NCBI GenBank assembly: GCA_020342235.1
Contig: CP073219.1
Coordinates: forward strand, 682,001-746,000
DNA length: 64,000 bases
Origin: Saccharomycopsis phalli
Taxonomy: Eukaryota > Ascomycota > Saccharomycetes > Ascoideales > Saccharomycopsidaceae
Direction: 5' to 3'
Every line of letters starts with the position of its first letter. Position 1 is the first letter of the stretch. The translations under genes were made by a program, and so were the position numbers. A model generated the notes under the pieces. That model saw only the letters and a program-made list of their open reading frames with translations. It was not told the DNA's origin and made no database searches. Of this stretch, positions 58,753-64,000 are shown piece by piece.

Positions 58753-61320
58753 TCACTCGTCCTCGTCAGCACCTTCCAAGAGCTTCCATAGCGTATCTTG
58801 AGTAGTGTCTGTAGCCAAGTCAAGTCTGTTCAATTGCAATTTCCTTTGGTATGGCGGCTTGATGTCATTCCCTTGTGACAGTTCACCATCAATACTCTGC
58901 AATGGAGTGAAATCATCGAGGAGCTCATAGCCTTTGGACGGAGTCGTGATCATGGTGATTCTGGTTTTCTTTTCTGGTGACATATCTTCCATTATCCGTC
59001 CAATGCTGGAGCTCTCGGATGGATATTGTGCAGCCCCCAGGATCAGACGTTCTTTTGATGTCGTAGTACTAGCAAACTTTAGGAATTCCTCTTTATCTAT
59101 TTCCTCAATTTCAGACGATTCTCGCCTCGCCAATTCAATTGTGACGTCGCCCACACTTTCTATCGTAATATTGGCCTCATCGTTTTCCGTAGCTTGTGAA
59201 TCACTCACTTGCTTAACCAACATGTCTTCTTGGGTTTCATAACTATTCTCTGTGCCGCTAGTTTTCTCAGTCAGTATCTCCTCCTTTGTTTTATAATCAT
59301 CCTCCGTCCTTCTGTCTAGTTTCTGAAAAAAACTATCTAGGGTATTCTTTTGAAGTGGTCCTCCCTGGTGCTTCCGAGATCTAGGCCTATTGACTTTTTT
59401 AACTTCCTTCTGTCTTGTGACACCATCCAAAGTCTTGAAGAAATTAAAGCTATCCAAGCTTTTCGCCTGACTCTTCTCCTTTTGCTGCTTCACCGCAGAT
59501 TCCTTATGTAACTTTGCCTCAAAAGAGTCCAACACCGAAGGTGCATAATACTTAACAACCTCTCGAGGAACCCAACAAGATACAAAGTCTGAATCCTTTT
59601 TCTTAGATGGACTTCTGTTTGAGTCTTCCGGTTCAGAGGTCTCAGATGATTCGGATCCAGAGGCCAAGTATAAATCTGTATTTGTCGAGTATGTTCCTAT
59701 TTTCTGGGCAATCATGGAATGGAAGAATTGGTCCTTGTGGTATGTGATTCTCACCAACTGTATGTCAAACGATATATTATGGGCATCAGCATACGCCTTG
59801 TTTGCCTTTTTGACTGGATGTGTACTTGTTTTAATTTTATCAATAAATATATCCTTTCTATTCTCTGGGCTTTCTCGTTGGTTCTTGGCCAAGAAATGAA
59901 CCAAATAGCACAAATCAAGTCTCTTGACTGCGGCTGCGATACCTCGGATAATATTGTCAGATGGCCTTACAAAGTCTTTGAAATTAGGAATTTCTAGCCT
60001 TTTGTCAACATTAGACTGCGGCTCCACAATCATACTAGTATATGATTCTAAGATCCATTTCTTGGACAATGGTGCCAACTTGTACGTGACTTCGCCTATT
60101 ACAAACGGCAAATAAGAATTGATTCCCGAGATTCTGTTAACCTTCATTTTGCATACGGGCGAGTAACCCCTTATTATTTTATGAACATGCTTGAGGTGGA
60201 TCATGTTGGGGTCAAGGGTTAACATGTCACACATTCGATTTGTCTCAGCAAAGTTGGTCATTCCGTTAACAAATTCAAATATATTCAAGACATTTATTTT
60301 GGGGTATGTGAATGCAAGTATAACGTCGTCCAGGGGAAACCCCTCGATTCCATTGTTAAACCCCGTAAGCTTCTGGCCAAATAATCTCACGGAATTGGAT
60401 ATAATTTGGCTCTTGAGTCTATCCTGGATCTCCAATAATCTCCGCAACCGCACATCATCGTAAAACTCAAAGTCATCCAAGTACAACTTCTTGAACTCCT
60501 TTGAAAAGTCCACCAAGTCAGGAGCCGGGTTCTTGCTGGACCCAACAAGGCAAATAGCCAAGGCCCGTTTTGAACCCAACTGCTTGATTCCTCCACTGTA
60601 GTCTGACCCATTTAGTAGCGCAAAGAGAAGCGATCTCCATCTGTCCATGCCTGTGACCAGTTCCACTTTATCCATGTGCACCGGTGTAACCCATTGAGGG
60701 TCCTCCTTGTGTACACCTTTTATCGCACTGGAGGGAACGTCTTCAATGGCTCTGGAAAAGTTTCGGAGCACCTTGGACGCACCAAATACCACACAATCGC
60801 CATCGTTACTCATGACATAGTCAACAATACCTAATCTCTGTAAATTTGCACAGTCTGCTTCACCCTCTGATCCACCATATATATAAGCGACATTCCACTG
60901 CTTTAGTTTCCGCTTTATCCCCCGTAATGCCCTTCCAAAGGCCGAATTCTGGGGTTCCTGTTCCTCGAGGCTGAGATCTGGATTGTGATCTATCATTTCG
61001 AGGAACGTCCTGTACTCGTCCAAGTAGTTCATATTGGTATATGACTGACCGGTGTTTTTGAATTCCGGCTTGAATCTCCCGTCAAACACAATCACAAAGG
61101 AGACATTTAGCTTCAATAGACTCGCGACTCTGCTCATGAAGTAATGCTCTCCGAACTGGGAATTGGACACACTAATCAACTCAAATAGCCACCCAAATGC
61201 ATCAATAGCTAACCGTACCGGCCGATTGTGGTCCCGTAAAAAATTGGTAATAAATACATCAAAGGGAAGCCGCTCTTCAAACCCGGGTGAGAGAACTTCC
61301 CATAGTCCTGTTACTCCCAT
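58753..61320 (-). CDS. YEN1: Holliday-junction resolvase Yen1 (GEN1 type)
   Basis: 855 aa (S. cerevisiae 759). The N-terminal XPG domain begins MGVTGLWEVLSPGF, with the metal-binding Asp in RLAIDAFGWLFEL. The internal XPG domain has GGSEGEADCANLQRLG and VMSNDGDCVVFG, and GSDYSGGIKQLGSKRAL follows as the helix-hairpin-helix region. The C-terminal half is Ser/Lys-rich with Ser-Pro sites (NRSPSKKKDS) that could be CDK targets, as Cdk control of Yen1 entry into the nucleus is known in S. cerevisiae. Near residue 655 LQKNTLDSFFQKLD resembles a PCNA-binding box, and a similar KSLDSFNFFKTLD lies about 40 residues before it. The enzyme cuts four-way junctions late in mitosis. Confidence 0.9.
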   Translation of the reverse strand: MGVTGLWEVLSPGFEERLPFDVFITNFLRDHNRPVRLAIDAFGWLFELISVSNSQFGEHYFMSRVASLLKLNVSFVIVFDGRFKPEFKNTGQSYTNMNYLDEYRTFLEMIDHNPDLSLEEQEPQNSAFGRALRGIKRKLKQWNVAYIYGGSEGEADCANLQRLGIVDYVMSNDGDCVVFGASKVLRNFSRAIEDVPSSAIKGVHKEDPQWVTPVHMDKVELVTGMDRWRSLLFALLNGSDYSGGIKQLGSKRALAICLVGSSKNPAPDLVDFSKEFKKLYLDDFEFYDDVRLRRLLEIQDRLKSQIISNSVRLFGQKLTGFNNGIEGFPLDDVILAFTYPKINVLNIFEFVNGMTNFAETNRMCDMLTLDPNMIHLKHVHKIIRGYSPVCKMKVNRISGINSYLPFVIGEVTYKLAPLSKKWILESYTSMIVEPQSNVDKRLEIPNFKDFVRPSDNIIRGIAAAVKRLDLCYLVHFLAKNQRESPENRKDIFIDKIKTSTHPVKKANKAYADAHNISFDIQLVRITYHKDQFFHSMIAQKIGTYSTNTDLYLASGSESSETSEPEDSNRSPSKKKDSDFVSCWVPREVVKYYAPSVLDSFEAKLHKESAVKQQKEKSQAKSLDSFNFFKTLDGVTRQKEVKKVNRPRSRKHQGGPLQKNTLDSFFQKLDRRTEDDYKTKEEILTEKTSGTENSYETQEDMLVKQVSDSQATENDEANITIESVGDVTIELARRESSEIEEIDKEEFLKFASTTTSKERLILGAAQYPSESSSIGRIMEDMSPEKKTRITMITTPSKGYELLDDFTPLQSIDGELSQGNDIKPPYQRKLQLNRLDLATDTTQDTLWKLLEGADEDE

Positions 61321-61480
61321 TGCCCCAAAAGACTATATATCAATCCTGTTTTTCATTACTGTCAGAAGCAACACTTTAATGTATACTCCAAAAAAAAAAG
61401 ATGTATGGCAAGACGATCCGGCTTGAATAAAACAATATTGTCTTGAATGCGTGGGCAAAAATAAAAAAACAAAAAATGGC

Positions 61481-61577
61481 GTCACAGACAGGATTCGAAC
61501 CTGCGCAGGTAAAACCCAATGCCTAACTTAGCACACACTATAGCAGGGCATCGCCTTAACCACTCGGCCACTGTAAC
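61481..61577 (-). tRNA. tRNA-Ser(GCU) with 16-nt intron
   Basis: Acceptor stem GTTACAG/CTGTGAC (one T-G pair), D arm GCCGAGTGGTTAAGGC, anticodon stem ATGCC/GGCAT, a long variable arm as in class II tRNAs, and the T arm with GGTTCGAATCC. The anticodon GCT is at 61542-61544. A 16-nt intron (61525-61540) sits one base 3' of the anticodon, the canonical place. The serine tRNA reading AGC/AGU of S. cerevisiae also has an intron. This is not the CAG-anticodon serine tRNA that would prove the alternative code. Confidence 0.93.
61525..61540 (-). other. 16-nt intron of tRNA-Ser(GCU)
   Basis: Canonical position after base 37; removing it leaves a 7-nt anticodon loop CTGCTAA. Confidence 0.85.
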
Positions 61578-62022
61578 TGTTAATTTTTATTGTTGAATTT
61601 AGGCATATATATAGTTTGTAAAATTTTGAGGAGACCCGATGGTCATAAAAGGGAGTTTAGAGTGTAAAGATTATAACTTTAAAGCACTCAAGGGACACTT
61701 TTAGCACACAGAAAGTCAGTAGGCATAGAAAATAGCAGATATATAATCTACTGTAAGAGTAACGGCAGTTCAAAGAAACTGAGGAAGCCACTTGACTATC
61801 CACACCCATTTACAATTTGCTGGTCACGTGATTGTTCAAGAAGTAGCATCTTCTTGCTACGGTTGGGTGAATTCTCGACAATTTCTGAGAGATATTTAAA
61901 TTGGGAAACTAAAAATATGCTGTTGGAGTTCTCTTATTTTCTCAAATGGTAATATTGTGCCTGTGTGACTAGACGTAATAGCCGGATATAATTTTGAAAA
62001 ACACAACCACACAAGTGATACA
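61578..62022. other. promoter region of the AlaX gene
   Basis: 445 bp between tRNA-Ser and the AlaX-type gene. It holds a CACGTG box (GGTCACGTGATT) at 61825-61830, about 190 bp before the ATG. No ORF or repeat seen. Confidence 0.5.
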
Positions 62023-63363
62023 ATGTCGATGATTAGTCCGGCAACATCTGCCATTGTTGGAGCTTTGGCATGTCAAAAGGATTCATACTTGAAAACACTC
62101 ACGACAGTAGTGGTTGGGTGTATTGAAAAAAGACCAGAGGCTATAAAGCCAAAGCAAAAGAAGCCCAGTGATATCCACAAGCTATCTGACAACAATAAGC
62201 CATACTACGAGATAGAATTGGAGGATACAGTTATGTTTCCCGAGGGAGGAGGGCAGCCTTCGGATTCTGGTAGTATCAAGGATCTCAGTAGCGGAAAGAC
62301 TATTCGGATTAGCCATGTTAGAAGAGATGGACTACTTGCGAAGCACAAGACCCCAGAGCCACTTAATGTAGGTGCCAAAGTTTTGTTAACAGTTGACTGG
62401 GAGCAACGCTTCGATTATATGCAGCAGCACACTGGGCAGCATTTATTGTCTGCGATTTTGGATACTTATGAAGTTCCTACGTTATCGTGGAAGATGGCGA
62501 CAGGAGACAGTGCCTTGGAATTGGTAAATTATTTGGAGATTCCGCGGGTTCTCAGCGACAAGGAAGTATTAGAAGTCAGCGAGAAGATCAACGCGGCAAT
62601 CATTGATAATCTACCAATCACGGTGACAGAACCAGATAACCACACGGAACACAAGACCGGAAAGATTCCTACAAACTATGACTTGGACAAGGGGGTGTTG
62701 CGGGTCATCCATATTGGGGACTTGGACTCTAACACATGCTGTGGGACTCACTTAAAGACTACTGGGCATATTGTTGCTGTGACCTTGCTTCACCAAACGC
62801 ATGTCAGAGGGACAAACAGTCGACTTCATTTCCTCTGTGGTGGCAGGGTTGGCAAATATGCGCAGGAGACCAGTAAGATATTAAAGGCTGTTGGTGGAAC
62901 TTTGAGTTGCCAAAGCGAAGAAATTCCCAGTAAGGTTGAACTCATGAGCGCACAGTTGCGCAAGGTTAACGGAGTGTCCAAAAGTTTGCTAGAAGAGTTG
63001 GCGGCATACAAGGCCAAGGATATTATATCTAAATTGGATACCGACGGAGGGGTTGTCTTTGCCCATTTTAAGGATAAGGGCTTGGACTATTTGACGATTC
63101 TTTTCCGGGAAATTAGCATTTATTGCAACAAAGACATCAAAGGGCTAAAGAAAGCCATAGTCCTTTTGGCTGGAGACTTAAGAGAACAAGGTTCATTGAT
63201 GATATTTGGAGGAGACCCACAAAATATACAAGAAATTGCTAATAAGTTAAAAGCTGGCGTGGTCAACTTAAAGGGCGGGGGGAAAGAGAAGTGGCAAGGC
63301 AAGATATCAACTATTGAAAAGGGTGATATTGAGCATATAACAGAGTGTGTACGATCATTATAA
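62023..63363 (+). CDS. alanyl-tRNA editing protein, AlaX/AARSD1 type
   Basis: 446 aa. Similar in layout to S. cerevisiae YNL040W and human AARSD1. The second-half editing domain of alanyl-tRNA synthetases is visible: FPEGGGQPSDSG near the start, the first zinc pair in QQHTGQHLLSAIL (HxxxH), and the second in SNTCCGTHLKTTGHI (C-x3-H). A C-terminal alanyl-synthetase-like segment has the Gly-rich GVVNLKGGGKEKWQGK. The family deacylates Ser-tRNA(Ala) and so limits mistranslation of alanine codons by serine. It lacks the aminoacylation domain. Divergent from tRNA-Ser(GCU), probably a coincidence. Confidence 0.88.
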   Translation: MSMISPATSAIVGALACQKDSYLKTLTTVVVGCIEKRPEAIKPKQKKPSDIHKLSDNNKPYYEIELEDTVMFPEGGGQPSDSGSIKDLSSGKTIRISHVRRDGLLAKHKTPEPLNVGAKVLLTVDWEQRFDYMQQHTGQHLLSAILDTYEVPTLSWKMATGDSALELVNYLEIPRVLSDKEVLEVSEKINAAIIDNLPITVTEPDNHTEHKTGKIPTNYDLDKGVLRVIHIGDLDSNTCCGTHLKTTGHIVAVTLLHQTHVRGTNSRLHFLCGGRVGKYAQETSKILKAVGGTLSCQSEEIPSKVELMSAQLRKVNGVSKSLLEELAAYKAKDIISKLDTDGGVVFAHFKDKGLDYLTILFREISIYCNKDIKGLKKAIVLLAGDLREQGSLMIFGGDPQNIQEIANKLKAGVVNLKGGGKEKWQGKISTIEKGDIEHITECVRSL

Positions 63364-63440
63364 ACCATTGATATATTTGTAAGTGTATATATTCTGCCAC
63401 GATGCATGTTCATGGCTTGCATTGAAATTTCAATCTGGCA

Positions 63441-64000
63441 ATGTCCCTCAAACTATGTTGGAGGAGATGCCAAACGTATGCAACATATAGCAACACGGGA
63501 GAGTACTTGACACATGTTGTGAGAAATAATATATCGATCGACACGGCACTATTTAGAGGGACCTATTTTGAACTCCATACCAAAGATGTGCTTCTGCGGT
63601 ACTTGGGTATAAAAGATGGTGACATACAGCTCACGGGTGGGCCATATGATCAAGGTGTGGACATGTTGGCTAAATGGGATCTCCTGCGGTATATTCTCGA
63701 TCAGCATGTCAAACCTAGTGGAAAGCTGTTGATATCCAAAGGATGGCTTGATGTTAACTTGATTGTGCAATGCAAGACCTCGAACAAGAAGATACCAAGC
63801 AAAATTCTTCGAGAAATGACTGGGATTTACAACGACAAGGTGAGCTTGCGGAATAAGAACCGGTCACTTATGATGGTTGCCACCAATAATAATTTGTCAG
63901 AAGATGGGTTGACTTACTTCAACAGATGCGACACACCAATGATCGTGCTACAAGTTGAACTACCGACGATTTCTAAAAAACGTCAACGGATACTGGCACA
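63441..64000 (+). CDS. RRG7: Rrg7-like protein, truncated by the window edge
   Basis: An ATG at 63441 opens a frame that stays open to the right edge (186 codons seen). The peptide starts MSLKLCWRRCQTYATYS, a basic and hydroxylated mitochondrial-type N-terminus. Then come ALFRGTYFELHTKDVLL, LTGGPYDQGVDMLAKWDL and LIVQCKTSNKKIPSKILREM. S. cerevisiae Rrg7 (242 aa) shares F-x-G-x-x-(Y/F)-E, TGG-x-x-D-x-GVD-x-x-(G/A)-x-W, VQCK and the following R-E-(M/L). The GVD...QCK pattern is that of PD-(D/E)xK restriction-endonuclease-like folds. The S. cerevisiae protein is needed for respiratory growth and is mitochondrial. About 60 residues should lie beyond the window. Confidence 0.82.
   Translation, partial: MSLKLCWRRCQTYATYSNTGEYLTHVVRNNISIDTALFRGTYFELHTKDVLLRYLGIKDGDIQLTGGPYDQGVDMLAKWDLLRYILDQHVKPSGKLLISKGWLDVNLIVQCKTSNKKIPSKILREMTGIYNDKVSLRNKNRSLMMVATNNNLSEDGLTYFNRCDTPMIVLQVELPTISKKRQRILA

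Noticed and set aside
1-64000. Transposons, LTRs, CRISPR arrays or viral relics
   Set aside because: No transposase, reverse transcriptase, integrase or capsid-like frame, and no long terminal or spaced palindromic repeats were seen; the repeats present are minisatellites.

Overview
This window is a stretch of nuclear chromosome from a budding yeast (Saccharomycotina). It holds about 33 well-supported, densely packed protein genes on both strands, one intron-bearing tRNA-Ser(GCU), and no transposon or viral element that I can recognise. Two CTG codons sit where relatives carry serine or another small polar residue (Tom40 NP-S motif; UGA2 before SGQTC). With the rarity of CTG in the most conserved genes, this points to the CUG-Ser clade (Debaryomyces/Metschnikowia/Clavispora/Candida relatives). 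Leucines encoded by CTG in standard-code translations here should probably read serine. I cannot name the species.

Layout, left to right. 1-10 kb: a gene running off the left edge, NEM1, an SDR oxidoreductase, a C2H2 regulator behind a 2.2-kb upstream region, two little-known proteins and SWD2. 10-20 kb: a DUF1748 protein and SHM1 (both with a 5' intron), a 921-aa repeat-bearing protein, CCP1 and YDJ1. 20-32 kb: SRP68, MDJ2 (spliced), a RING-CH ligase, PFA3, CAB2 overlapping a CST26-like acyltransferase, ESC2 and TOM40. 32-44 kb: RSP5 (spliced), a Upc2-like Zn2Cys6 factor, CCT1/TCP1 (spliced), GCD6, an Mmc1-like protein and a secreted Kex2-site protein. 44-64 kb: CDC42 (spliced), a UBR7-like protein, UGA2, an unknown protein, CRM1, PFS2, CDC43, PBI2 (two introns, easily missed), YEN1, tRNA-Ser, an AlaX-type editing protein and RRG7 (cut by the right edge).

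The genes are mostly housekeeping: mitochondrial import and metabolism (TOM40, MDJ2, SHM1, CCP1, RRG7), protein folding and targeting (YDJ1, CCT1, SRP68), lipid metabolism, mRNA 3'-end formation (SWD2, PFS2), ubiquitin ligases, and polarity. CDC42 and the subunit of the enzyme that prenylates it (CDC43) lie 11 kb apart.

The most unusual feature is in the gene tails. At SWD2, CDC43, the UBR7-like/UGA2 convergent pair, the Upc2-like gene and CCT1, the last codons (usually with the stop) are copied into tandem or nearby repeats in the 3' flank. Each locus has its own unrelated unit. Other minisatellites fill further intergenic gaps. Introns are very short, six of nine 39-46 nt (counting the 16-nt tRNA intron separately), with the branch site close to the 3' splice site.
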